Below, piece after piece: positions 30,825 through 46,522 of a DNA stretch of 64,000 nucleotides. This stretch comes from Phytophthora sp. 'mugwort'. Lineage: Eukaryota > Oomycota > Peronosporomycetes > Peronosporales > Peronosporaceae. A program made the position numbers and the translations under genes. The stretch's first letter is position 1. Each line of letters opens with the position of its first letter. The notes below the pieces were generated by a model that was not told the DNA's origin, did not search any database, and saw only the letters and a list, made by a program, of their open reading frames with translations. Location of the stretch: assembly GCA_033558025.1 (NCBI GenBank), contig JAUCEF010000013.1, forward strand, positions 5,201,001 to 5,265,000. The letters run 5' to 3'.

Positions 30825-32680
30825 GTGATGCGAATCCTGCAGCTGAAGCAGCTCGGATACCACACCAGAACTGTGTCGGCCCCGTCGTCAACCACAAACA
30901 AGCTGGATGCCGCGATGGATTTGCTGAGGCTGCTGGAAGAGGCCGGCTGTACGGCAGGAGCGTCTGACGCTGACAACCTGTTCCAGTTGGACGCCGATAT
31001 GATCTGGATCTCGGCCGCATCGCTCTTCAACTTGTTGAAGCCCCTTGTGTGCGAGCGATCGGCGGCTACAGCGCCCAAGATCATGACCGAGCACAGCTTG
31101 GCAATCGAGGCCAAAGTTGGATACGTCTCGTCGCCGACACCAAGGCGGCGTACACCAGGTCGCCGGAGTACCACACAGGATCATCGCAGTATGCGTCAGC
31201 TACGTCAGAAGTCGGATCCAGAAGCTCATCGGAGCCGCGACGGATGTCGCTTGGGCAAGCCGGTGCCGCAATACTGCAGTCACGGTTCTGCTAGCACTCT
31301 GGAAGATAAGATTCTGGCTCCGCGTCCGGCGAGACTGTCGCAAGCCCGGATCCGGTCAGCGAATCCGGCTCAAGAACCGACGAATGGTCTGGAGCCGTAC
31401 TTTCAAGTGGTTATGGAACGTTTCCTTAACGAACGTGAATAGGCCAGGGCACCGCGACCGGCTCCGTCCCCATGCGGTCCGGGATCGCAGGACATCGACA
31501 TGGAATCGGTGGGATCGCAAGATCACCGCCCCGAGCACTGGGAATATGACCCTGACGAGTTTGACATGGGATCCACGAGACACACGACTACGACACCGGC
31601 AGCAGTGGTTCCGACGGGATCATCGACGGTTCAGCGCGTTAAGATATCGGTCATCTCGGATCTAAAGGAATTCACAGGCACGGATCATGACGAATAGCGT
31701 GCACGAGGATGAATCAGCAAAGTCAAGTCTGCATTCACGAAGGATCAAGATACAGACGAAGAGAAATACCTTACCTTCGCGGATCTGCTTACCGGCCCCG
31801 CGAGGAACTGGTACAGGCAGCTGAGCCGATCCACGCGGACGAAGTGGAGTGACTTGCTCAGGAGTTTCCAGATGCAGTACTGCGGATTGGGAGTCTTTGT
31901 AGCATGGCAATACTACCCCGCGCGAAAGCGCGCAGAGGAGACGCCGCTGGAGTATCTGCACCGCCCCAACGTCGCAGGCATACGCGCACGGCTGAAGATC
32001 AAGGATGACGACGCGAAGGCCCGTCACGAGCACGTGAAACACTTCGTCGAGACTCGGGGAGACCCGGATCTTGCGGATCAGCTTACACTGCTGCGCTTGG
32101 CCGACACAAATCTGTTGGAGGACGTGCTGCCCGTGCGCGAGCGCGCGAGGTCGCGGCAGAAGAAGTCGACCGGATCCGGCAAGTACCGTCCAAGCCGAGT
32201 CCTGCGTCACCGACGGCGCCAGCCTGTGCTGTACGCGCTATCAGATCCCTGATTCCGGATCCAAGTTCGGATCGGACTCTAAGGAGTCAGGATCTGAAGG
32301 CGAGCTGCTCCGAGCATACGTGGCGGCGGCGAGTGACCAGTCTCAGGTGGCTGCAGCAGCGAATCCGCCAAGATGTGCCAGAGGATCCTCGACAGCAGGA
32401 TCATCGCCCGCGTTTCGGCAGAGATGGCCAGACACGCTGCTCACACTGCGGACCCCGTACGGACTCGGATCTTGGGTGTTGGAAGTGTCTGTTCTGTCAG
32501 AAGTGCGGTAAGAGAGGACATCCGTCAGATCGATGCTTCTTCGTGTGTCGTGACTGTGGTGAGCTCCACGATCACGGCAAGTGTCAGATGGAAGAGTTCT
32601 ACAACCTCATCCGTCAGTGGTTCGACCCCAGCAAGCACCCGGGACTACTACCTGAGGCGGCTGAGAATATGTTAAACTAG
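30825..32680 (+). pseudogene. Gypsy copy B gag with zinc knuckle
   Basis: It has the same order as in copy A: 30825-31442 (205 residues), 31500-31697, 31854-32252 and 32333-32680, the last with the CQKCGKRGHPSDRC knuckle. A TAG at 31440-31442, where copy A has TGG, ends the first piece early; it is a G-to-A change private to this copy. Other substitutions change single residues (for example V to F in LGVFVAWQ). Confidence 0.85.
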
Positions 32681-32989
32681 GACGCTCGCCGGTTTTGAAC
32701 CTGGTACAAGACAAGCGTTCTAGCTCATTCATCTATGCATTTGTAAAGAAGAAGCCGATGAATCAGGTTAGCGGATCGCGAGCTGATCTATTTGGTAATA
32801 CATATGAACTTCATAAGACGTACAGCTATGGTTACCAGTTTTCGACCTATTGACGACTACTAACGATCCGAGGTCACGATGACTTTGGATCTGCGGCCAG
32901 GAGAGTCGCGCGGATACTGGAAGTACCATGTCCCCGACAAACATTTCAAGCAGGCGAAAGCAAACAGCAAGATCAACAACGTCAAGGCT

Positions 32990-33424
32990 GTGGCGCTTCT
33001 TCACTAAGGATCCGAGGTGTTGATTATTGACGCCACCTTTGCTCGTAAGGTAGGATGCCATATCGACACAAGTCAGAGTCAAGAATGCCTCGGAATTGGT
33101 GAAAAGCTGGATGTCGCGGAAGGAAGCACAGCGGGATCCTAGGTGTACTTCTACGACGTCTGGGTGGGAGACGATCTGCCGCCGGACTATCAAGCTATCC
33201 TTGGCATGGACTTCATGATCCCCGCTGGGGTCCGGCTAGATCTCGGCGACGGATCCATGTGCCTGCCGGACGAGATGCGAGCCATGTTGCAGGGGCGCTG
33301 CCAGATCTTCAACGATAGAGCCCGCCCGGTGTTCGTGGGCGAACATCTGACGGTGTGGGGCGCAGAATCCAAAAGGTGCTCTCGCTGCAGATCAGTGTGC
33401 CTGATAATGAAAAGCAGTGGTTAG
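32990..33424 (+). pseudogene. Gypsy copy B aspartic protease region
   Basis: EVLIIDATFARKVGC precedes an in-frame TAG at about 33140. YFYDVWVGDD and ILGMDFMIPAGVRLDL follow. Content and stop are identical to copy A. The non-standard active-site loop (DAT in place of DTG or DSG) is likewise shared. Confidence 0.7.
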
Positions 33425-34678
33425 TTCGCGGTGAGCGCTGGGTGCCCACCCTAGTTAAAGGCCCAGGCAAAATCCGCTACTTGCATCTCACGAAGCTGAT
33501 CTTGAACAGGGACGTACAGATCGGAACTATGGCTGGCCGGGAATCGAATACCTCGCCAGCCAAGCTTCGTTCAGTAGGATCCCGGCGCTACGCCGAGTGG
33601 CAAACCTAGCGTGGGAAACCATTACGGATGCGGCATTCGCCGTAGCAGCGGTGCCGCCAGGATCTGGGGCCCGCGGTTGACCGGGTGGAGTACGACCCGC
33701 CGACCAGGATCCTGCTGCGACCGAAGGCATCTGAATCCGCAGGAAGTGAGGACGAGCGCCAAGAGGCGTACAGGGTGGTGGTGATCCGCCCTCTGAATGC
33801 CAGTCAGGGACAGAACGGTGCGACACCTGATTTGAGACACGAGCGTAATCACGCTCCGTCTCGTGCACCCGGTATCGGTGACGTGCATGCTGGATGGACA
33901 ATCCGCGCGAAGGTCGCGATATCTGACGGAGGCCCAAGCGAAGCCTCGGTGGCGCAAGAGGGTGCGGCAGATGCGCCCGACGACGACGGTCAAAATGAGA
34001 CCTCGCACGACCTAAGGCTGGGATCCCCAGATCGACCCGCTGACGAACGTCACTGTCGCGATGCGTGTCGATGATTTTTCGGTGGGGAAGATGAGGCGAT
34101 CAGGCGACCAGTAACCAGGTCCTGTACAAGGACGGGGCGACGGTCCCATATCGCCAGGAACGCCCGACGGCCGCAATGCGTGCCGCGAGGACCGCGCAAA
34201 GGGCGCCCCCCTAGCGAAGGCCCCAAAGGGGTTGCGCGCACGGGCCTGGTGGGAAAGTTGCGCCAGGGGAAGACAAAGCAAACGGTGCCGCTCACGAAGC
34301 CGACAAAAGCTTGGGGGCTGATCAATCGCCGTTGATAGGCATGCTGGAGTCAGGTGACCTTCTAGAAGTGGATCTCCCGTCGGAGACGTTGGTCCAAGCC
34401 ACACGGTTTCCAATCGAGGATCCCGCGGACAAGCCCGAGGTCCGAGTCAAGTATCTCGCGGAGGATCGCCCGACGGAAGCGGCAAGGACGGATCTGGGCG
34501 GTGGCACCAAGGTAAATGACGACTCGAAGGAGGATCCAGTCGAGGATCCCGAGGTCTGCTACCACGACGGAGGCACGCTGCACGCCGAAAAGTGCAAAGC
34601 GAGCTGGCTGTGCTGCCAGAGGTAGCACCCACCACGGTCAAGGTGCGGATCGAGGATCTGCAAGTGGGGGATCCTTAG

Positions 34679-36434
34679 GTGAACACAGAAGAGGAGATCC
34701 GTCAGCTGCAGGACATTGTCTGGTCCTGCCGGCACTTACTGATCGGCAAGGGCAACACGCTTCCTCCTGCGGCTGTAAGCTGGGTGTGTGACATCGATGT
34801 TGGAAAGGCACCCCCAATCGCACAACGTGTGCGAAAAATCCCCCCCTCCTCCCCAGTTTCGCGAGAAGGTATCGGATCTGCTTAAGGGACTGCTGTCACC
34901 CAAGATTATACGACACTCAACGTCTCCTTGGGCATCACCAATCTGGTGATCATCAAGAAGAATGGTGTGGACATAAGGTTGTGCACTGATTACCGCCTGG
35001 CCAACGGTCTCACCAAGCTGATGGTCTACCCGATTCCCCTGATCAACGATCTGCTTGAGGATCTAGACAAGGTGCTGTGGTATTGCTCGCTGGATATGGC
35101 GAGCGGCGTCTGGGTTGTGTCTATGGTGGATCGCGCTCGTGCCATCTCGGCATTCACCACTCCGTTTGGCCTGTTTGAGTGGAACCGCATGCCATTTGAA
35201 TAACTCTCCTCAGATCTACCAGAGGCTGATCGACAACGCACTGTATGGCTTCCTGCGGATCCCACCAGCAGCGGATCGAGGATCCCAACGGACATCTTCG
35301 AAGGAGGAGATCCGGAGGAAGTAAGGTGAACCTTCCGTACTGGGGCGTCGATCCTACATCGATGACATCCTCGTTACGGCCGGATCCTGGGATCATTTGT
35401 GCGAACGAGTGAAGCTTCTGCTCGCCGCCTGTGACAAGTGGAATATCTCGATCAGTGTCGCGAAGAGCTTCTGGGGACTGAAGAAGGTAGACTACCTCGG
35501 ACATCGTGCATCCATCGAAGGCTTGGAGGCTCATCCAAAGGATCTCAGTGCGCTGGTGGATCTGCCATTCCCGAGATCTCTACGATCTATGCGGTCGTTC
35601 TTGGGTAGTCTGAATTACTGCGGACGCTTCATTATAGACATGGCGGTGTATGCGTCGGTGTTGTACGAGGTGCGAGTAGATTTCGCCGCGGTGCGTGCTG
35701 AGAGCGGGATCGCTGTCAACGAAGGGAAGATCGGCCGAGAGATTCTCGAATGCCGGAACCCCCAGCTCGATCAAGATCCGGAGGCATCAGAGCCGAAGTG
35801 GATCCGAGATAGAGCAGCGTTCTCCACACTGAAGAACAAGATCGCGATGACCCCGATCCCCCGACACTTCGATCCGGAGAAGCAGCCTGTGCTGATCGTC
35901 TATGCCAGCGAGTGGGCAGTACCCGCCTCTCTGGAGCGGGATCATGACGGCGCATACTTGCCCGTGATGTCCACGGGCCGCACGCTGAAGTCCAACGAGT
36001 TGACCCACGGCGTCGTGGGGAAGGAAGTGCTAGTGCTGCTGCGTATGCTGGATTTGGATTATTCGATGCTGGTCGACAGATCAATCAAGATCCTGACGCG
36101 GCAGGCGACGTTGGCTTGGCTGTTCTGCGCTGCAGGGCCCCAAGGGCGGCGCGGACAATGGGCCGCACTGCTATCGCCCTGGATGTTGGAAATCACTAGA
36201 TGTACGAAAGGCGAGGATGAGATCTTAGGATCGCTGGCTGCGTGTGTGGCGCCTCGATCGATAGTGAATCAGGCAGTGGTAGCAATTGCACCACGGAAAA
36301 AGCCCCGCCGAACAACACAGACTCCGATCCCTACAGTAAAGCCTGACGAGGAACTCCTAGACGCTAGTTTCGACGGATCCGCCAGAGTCGAACGCAGCGG
36401 AGGCGCCTGCGCAGCGCTATGGTGTGGAAGTTGA
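34679..36434 (+). pseudogene. Gypsy copy B reverse transcriptase and RNase H
   Basis: The RT palm (LVIIKKNGVDIRLCTDYRLA, YCSLDMASGVW) is at 34928-35203. A frame break follows, then the YIDDILVTA catalytic box near 35355. Segment 35397-36434 (345 residues) holds the thumb and RNase H. The 34679-34885 piece (TEEEIRQLQDIVWSCRHLLI) is the RT upstream part. The stop before it and the frame breaks are shared with copy A. Confidence 0.85.
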
Positions 36435-37765
36435 CGCAGTGGACGGTGGTCAAGGCGGAGTCAGTATGGGCCGAAGATATGACTGTCAACGAGGCGGACT
36501 ACGGTGGTCTGTTCTTATTCTTTGATCTGCTGGTAGGACTGGATCGAGGACGTTTGGTGATCTGTGGAGACTCCAATTTGGTGGCCCGACAGATGAAGGG
36601 CGAGATCGACTGCAAGGCTCCCGCGTTGACGTTGTTGCGGCAGAAGGCTCTACACCATCTGAGAGCCTGGCCGGATCACGACCTGCTTCACATCAAGCGG
36701 GCTTGGAGCGCCAGCACAGACAGTCTGGCGAGTGCGACGTTACAATGGGAAGCAGATGCAGGGGTGACGGACAACCAGGCGCGAAGAATCTGTTGATGCT
36801 GCATCGGCTACCCGACATCCTGACCACAGCTGCTGAGGACACTACGCTTCGCTTCGCACCCATGGTAACTAGATGCCGCCGGAAGGTCACCAGCCCCAGT
36901 GTGCTGCACGAAAATGCGGTCCGCCAGCTGAGAGTGGATCGGATCCGACAAGCTCAGGACGAAGAAAAGTGGATCATGAACCTCGAAGTACCTTTAAGGG
37001 GATGTGAAAGATCTGGAAAAGACGAAGCTCGGGTGTGATGCAACATGGCTGCCGACTATGAGATGGACGAACATGATCTCCTCTGCTACTGCCCGCCGAC
37101 TGCGAAGGCGGAGGAAGAGAGATGGGCTGATTCGTCTGGTTGTGCCCGAGACGCTGCATGAGGATCTGCTGCATCACTACCACGTCAGTCGGGAGGGCGG
37201 TCATCAGGGAATAAGCCGAATATATCAGCGGATCCAGGATCACTTCTATTGGTGTGGACTCTTCAGGAGCGTACAGCGGTTCGTAGGGGAATGCGTGGAT
37301 TGCGAGACTGGCAAGGGGCGACCGACCATACGCGGTGACACCCGGCAAGCCACCTACGCCTTCCAGGTCATAGCGGTGGATCACATCCCCTCGCTGCCCA
37401 AGTCGTACAAGGGCCACACGGAACTCCTAATCTGGGTGGATCTGTTCACCGGTTACGTCATCGCCAAGGCGAGTGCGTCCCGGACAGCCCGAATGATCGC
37501 GGAATCCTACGAAGAATGTGTGTTCCGACGCTTCGGTGCGAAGAGGTGATCCGACATGACCGGACGCCTGGCTTCATGTCTGACTTATTCAAGGCGTTCA
37601 ATCGGATCCTGGGCCAGAGACAGCGAGCCACCATGGCTTATAGACCTCAGGCTAACGGGGCTGCGGAACGCATAGTGCAGACTGTGACGAGATATATCAA
37701 GATGTATGACGAGGACGAGAACCAGCGCGACTGGGACGAGTATGCAGAGCGTGTAACGTTCGCTG
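36419..37765 (+). pseudogene. Gypsy copy B second RNase H and integrase (truncated)
   Basis: Segment 36419-36796 is the extra RNase H-like part (NEADYGGLF, LVICGDSNLV). Segment 37004-37549 carries the H2C2 zinc region (HHYHVSREGGHQGISRIYQ, FVGECVDCETGKG) and the integrase core start with VIAVDHIPSL. After a frame overlap, 37516-37765 continues with VIRHDRTPGFMSDLFKAFN and RPQANGAAERIVQTVTRYI, so all three acidic positions (D, D, E) can be seen. Homology stops after DWDEYAERVTFA near 37765, where the RNase H of the other family begins. Confidence 0.8.
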
Positions 37766-39560
37766 CCGGACAAGACGAAGCCGTTCAGCGTCGTCTGCGA
37801 TGCATCCGATTATGCAATCGGATGTGCATTGCTGCAGCACGATGTTGCAAGACGTGAACGAGTGATCTCGTTTCAGTCCAGGCAGCTCAAGGCTGCCGAA
37901 CGAAACTTCCCGTTCATGACAAGGAGCTGCTTGCCAAGAAGTACGCCCCTGTCAAGTTCCGACTGCACCTTCTAGGCTCACCGCCTTTATGATCTACACA
38001 GATCACGCATCCTTACGGACGGCGACAAATTCGCCCCATCTGCCCCAACCGATGGCGAGATGGCTGTCCTTCTACGCGGAATACAACTTCCGCATCGGGT
38101 ACAAGCCTGGCAAGCTCAACGTGCTTGCCGATGCGTTGTCACGCAGACCGTACCATGATCTGGCGCACATCAATCGTGCCACGACAGATCTATACGGTCA
38201 GATACGCATGGCGTATCGCGGCGACGAAGCCCTGGCACCTATGGTACGGCTCCTGCTCGCTGGCAAGGAAGGCCGAGTGGTTCACACCACGTCAGAAAAC
38301 CCGGCTTCATCGATACGAGTGGAACGATGACCTATTCTACTACCGAGTGGATCTCCATGAACCCTCGGGTAGTCGTACCAAACGACGAGGATCTCAAGTT
38401 TGATATCCTTCAGGAGGTGCAAGATGCGCCGTCCAGCGGTCACTTGGGCCGAGAGAAGACCTTCCAATTGGTCTCTCAGTACTTTTGGCGGGCCCACATG
38501 TACAAATGGGTCGCATAATACTGACGACATGTGAAACATGTCAGCGAGTGAAACCCGCCGGTCTCATTTGCAGAGCCAGCCCGTTCCGTGCTGGAAGTGG
38601 ATGAGTCTTGACTTTATCTTTGGACTTCCAGCCGACGGCCACGGAAACGCCGGCTCGTGTGCCGACTGAGCAAGATGGTGAGTCTGTTCCTGTCAAAGAC
38701 ACCGTGACCGGGGGACAGGCTGCGAAGCTATTTCTGGATGACGTTTTCCGCCATCATTGTCTCCCAGAGACAGTCTCGGATCGGGACCAGCAGTTTACCG
38801 CTGCGTTTTGGCGAAAGCTATTCCAACTACTTGGAACGAGGCTCCGCATTTCCACTGCCGATCATCCTCAAACGGATAGGCAGGCAGAGCGTGTCAACCG
38901 AGTGCTTGAGGACACATCTGTGCAGAGTCTCCTCGCATTTGGTCAGAACGACTGCCATTAGTTGAGTTGCACTCAACAATGCGGTTCACGCATCGACCGG
39001 GTTACCCCCTTCTACCTGAATGGCTTGTGCCATCCACGGGTGACGCTCACGCTACGAGGTAGCACCCCGTCTTCGTTTTTAAGTAGGGGAGAGACTCGGA
39101 AAGCGCTTTCCTCCCTGGTCTCGGACATGAAGACCGGTTTCCTTGCGGACATGTGGAGTCTTTTATAGACACCAGGCTGAACGCAATCATCCGTGTCCGT
39201 GATGCCATGGCAGAACACAGGACAAACAAATGAGTACTTTGATAAGAATGGAAGAGGAAACTTAAACGTGTTTAATGTGGGTGAGTTCGCCCTACTAGAC
39301 ACTAGGAACCTACTTCTCGCCACGGCAACTTCCGTTGGGAGCAACAAGTTGAAGCACCGCTTCATCGGACCCGTCGTGGTCCTGGTCAGACATGGTGCGG
39401 CGTACACATCGATCTGCCTGGGTCGATGACGGCCCACCCGACGTTCTACGTGAGCCGTCTGAAGCGGTACCGTGGTCCGCAAGGCCGCAGGTTCTGCACA
39501 CGGCAGCGAGGCTGTGTATCCTCTGCCTGAGAGTGCCCAGGGCCAGAAGCCCAGGTCCCT
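37766..39560 (+). pseudogene. RNase H and integrase of the second Gypsy element
   Basis: Beginning KPFSVVCDASDYAIGCALL near 37783, then ISFQSRQLKAAERNFPVHDK, FMIYTDHASLRTAT and YKPGKLNVLADALSRRP, this is a Gypsy RT-RNase H. The integrase follows with a GHLGREKTFQLVSQYFWRA zinc region, TCETCQRVKPAG, MSLDFIFGLPADGHGN (first Asp), ETVSDRDQQFTAAFWRKL (second Asp) and QTDRQAERVNRVLED (Glu). Then come DKNGRGNLNVFNVGEFALLD and KLKHRFIGPVVVL. Multiple frameshifts and stops are present. Confidence 0.85.
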
Positions 39561-39937
39561 TGCTAGATCGCGGAAGGGGCTCCATAACGAAGGAATCCCG
39601 GTTGCATACGACGAGTATGCATTCAGACGTCGGAAGAACTCGTCCACGTCATTTGCTCGACGGTCAACCAGACCTTCAAGGGCCGACAAGTCGTCTGCCA
39701 GACGATTCAAGTCACGGACCGACCTAAGTATCCCGGAGTTCCCGGCCTGGGCGGCGGCACACCCGCCTTATCGAGGCCAAGCGCAATCTCAAACGAAAGG
39801 ACTCAGCGACGAAGAACGGAGTCTTAACGGCTCGAGGTGGACCCGAAGGTGGTACACCAGGTCCTGAACCGGACCGTAGGGGCGGTGCCTCATACTCGTA
39901 CTCGTGTACGAGGGCGCCGCCGCCTCTCCTTGACCGT

Positions 39938-40114
39938 AATGGGGAGACCCACTATCACGTGGAGCGTGTGCTATAGGAGCGGCGCGTTCACGGGAAGTGC
40001 CAGCTCCGCGTGAAGTGGAGGGGGTACTTGGAGGCTCTGTCCTCCTGGGAGCCGATTGAACGGCTCCACACTGATTGCCCGAAGGCTGTGGCGATCTGGG
40101 AACAGAATCAGTGA
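39938..40114 (+). pseudogene. Chromodomain at the end of the second Gypsy pol
   Basis: The plus strand reads HYHVERVL, an in-frame TAG at 39974-39976, then VHGKCQLRVKWRGYLEALSS and WEPIERL, ending in a TGA at 40112-40114. The pattern VERVL...LRVKWRGY...SSWEP is a chromodomain, as found at the C-terminus of chromovirus integrases, where it directs insertion to heterochromatin marks. It lies under a longer minus-strand open frame, so it is easily missed. Confidence 0.8.
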
Positions 40115-40119
40115 CGGCC

Positions 40120-41345
40120 TCGAAAGTAGTTCGTGCTTTCTTGCCATAACGGGGTATGGTTGTAGAACCAAGACTATACCCGCGCTCATCATGAGCGCTA
40201 GAAGCAGAATGTTTCTGCAGCTCTCGAAAGAGCTGCCGTTTGGCGGAGATCTCGGAGGCCAAGGATGTCCTCCAACGTAAGATCCCGCCGTAGAACATCA
40301 AGTTTTCCTTGTGAGCAGCGCGTAGCTGCCCACTTCCAGAAGACGGCCTCAGCCTCTTGGAAAGAGTCACAGTGTGGGGCATCACGGATGAGTAGCCCCA
40401 TACAGGTCGAAGTCCCGACCGGTGCTCTGGCTTCTTTCACCGGCTCGTGGGTTCTTTTCAAAGGAATATGGTGCGATGCCAGGAGCACGCACCTAGCAGC
40501 ACACAAGTTCTGTTGGAACAGGGGCTGCTTGGCCACCAGGTGCCGCTCATACGCGCTCCTAGAAGAGCGCCCGCCGAAGAGCACGCGAGGCGGCTGGAGA
40601 TTATCCATATAAACATCCGCTCCGTGGGATTCCGCCCCTCCCTCCCCCCCCCCCCCCCACACACACACGCCGAGGAGGAAAATGCTAGAAGCAATCCCTT
40701 TTGACAAGCAGCCTGGTGTTCCGACTGCTGCCCGTCGATATCGTTAGAGATTTCTCGGCCCACCTGGCCCTCTTCCTTCTCGTCGAAGAAGAGCTAACGC
40801 GACCCCTATCAGTGTAACTGATGGTCCCCAGCTCTTCATGTAATGGAGGCCGGGAAGCAGCCCGTCTCGTATGGCTGAATTTCGAGGCTGCTGCTGCCTT
40901 CGCAGCCTTGACGCGGGCAGATGCCTCAGCGAGCATCAAGTTCTTGACCGAAGAACGAGGTTATCTTCGTCCTCCTTGGGTGAGCTAACACTCCGCGGAC
41001 GTTCAAGCATCTTAGGCTCATCGCCATTGTCCTCATGATGGCTACACAGCGGGGTACGAGGCCCAAGCGAAGCGGACTGACTGGGGTCACCGTCAGGCCC
41101 CTTGACGAGTTGGTCCCGGAGGTCATTGTCACCCCCAGGTTATGCGCGAGCCCTCCCCATAATCCACGAGGAGCTCAGGATTCTCCACAGGCGGCTCAGG
41201 CGCCTTGGTAGTCGCCTTGGATGCCACCTTGGTGGGTCCCTTAGCTTTTCCAGACGGCCGAGAGCTCTTAGCCTTCTGTTTGGAAACAACAGGCTTAGCA
41301 GGCGCTTTCACACCGCTGCCAGACCGAGTCTTGGTCCTTCATGAA
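40120..41345 (-). pseudogene. Antisense gene between Gypsy pol and 3' LTR, degraded
   Basis: Minus-strand readings have coding-like composition across 1.2 kb in several frames. They run from MKAPAKPVVSKQKAKSSRPS (41311, Lys/Ala/Pro-rich), through DGDPSQSASLGPRTPLCSHH and NLMLAEASARVKAAKAAAAS, to NLQPPRVLFGGRSSRSAYER, EAEAVFWKWAATRCSQGKLD, LTLEDIL and SAKRQLFRELQKHSASSAHD. Frame changes occur near 41130, 40935, 40660 (a long C/CA homopolymer run) and 40270. I recognise no domain. It points opposite to the retroelement and ends against the chromodomain. It could be an accessory retroelement gene or a captured host gene. Confidence 0.5.
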
Positions 41346-41526
41346 GCTGACGTTGAAGCTGAGACGAAGAAGAGCACGCGAAAGTGCTCAGGTTCAAACG
41401 AAAATGATCCAGCTGCGGAAACTAACCGCAGCGAAGTCGATGTATTTCGACTTGGAGAGTGAAAGGCGGCGACTTCCTTTCACTCGGCCTGGATGGTCGG
41501 TAAACCGAACCTAAGTGGCGGAGGAT

Positions 41527-41871
41527 GTAACGGCGTTACATGAAGAATTCCAAGTCACTCTTTAGAATGGTGTATCCAAGTGCCCCAAGTGATGTAACCA
41601 ACATCGCTATGACGTCTCGGATGGGTACCACACATATGGTACAGAAAAGAACTACCCAATAGGATAATATCGAAGATACTCTATAGGTGACTGACAGCAA
41701 CTATGTAGACGCATTAAAGGAGATTACCTATAAATGTATGCAGTCTTATATCTACCTATTTTGGTAACAGTCCCCTCAGACTAGGGACTTGTGAGCTGCC
41801 TTTCACTGTGAGTTTGTATACTCTCCGGAAGTCACATTTCCTCTGCGCAAGGTGTTGTGCGCCCCGTCACA
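41527..41871 (+). repeat. 3' LTR of the second Gypsy element
   Basis: It ends GCGCCCCGTCACA at 41871, and from about 41629 aligns with the LTR at 28140-28396. The left border may be TGTAACGGCGTTACATG at 41527, a short palindrome of the sort seen at Gypsy LTR ends, but the left-hand LTR lacks that part. Confidence 0.65.
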
Positions 41872-46331
<4,460 letters not shown>

Positions 46332-46520
46332 GTTGGTGCATCTTGCAATACAGTAGTTAGTTCTGCAGATATACAGCAAGCGTAGTCTGTCAAACGGAGG
46401 TAGTTCGGCTGGTTGAGAATCGTTTCCTGTTTACTGTATTAGCGGTAAACGCGGTTGGAGTTTAAGGTTTCCTTTAAAATTCGGCGATTAATACAGAAGT
46501 ACATTTAATACGTTGTATTA
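46332..46520. other. Polyubiquitin 3' flank
   Basis: AT-rich sequence between the stop codon and the miniature pogo-like element, with no coding signal. It probably contains the polyubiquitin 3' untranslated end. Confidence 0.4.
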
Positions 46521-46522
46521 TA

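Larger units (their letters stand above)
29031..37765 (+). mobile_element. Gypsy copy B, nested, inverted twin of copy A
   Basis: It begins with an LTR (29031-29456) and carries the same degenerate gag-protease-RT-RNase H as copy A in opposite orientation, plus the integrase that copy A loses at the window edge. It ends abruptly within the integrase near 37765, with no 3' LTR. Differences from copy A are scattered single substitutions and a few indels, the largest in the 5' leader, where copy B is about 100 bp longer. Stops before the protease and before the RT are shared. Confidence 0.85.
28140..41871 (+). mobile_element. Second Gypsy family (chromovirus-like), host of the nested copy B
   Basis: Related LTR sequences in the same orientation lie at about 28140-28396 and 41630-41871. 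Gag follows the left one (28465-28920). RNase H, integrase and chromodomain lie at 37770-40114. The middle of its pol is missing, and Gypsy copy B occupies 29031-37765. The simplest reading is that copy B inserted in this element's gag and that a later deletion joined copy B's integrase to this element's RNase H. The two LTRs differ at many positions, which implies an old insertion or two different insertions. Confidence 0.6.

Noticed and set aside
39789..40385. 198-residue minus-strand open frame as a single gene
   Set aside because: Its C-terminal half is only the shadow of the plus-strand chromodomain at 39938-40114; only the part above about 40120 is kept, in the degraded antisense gene.
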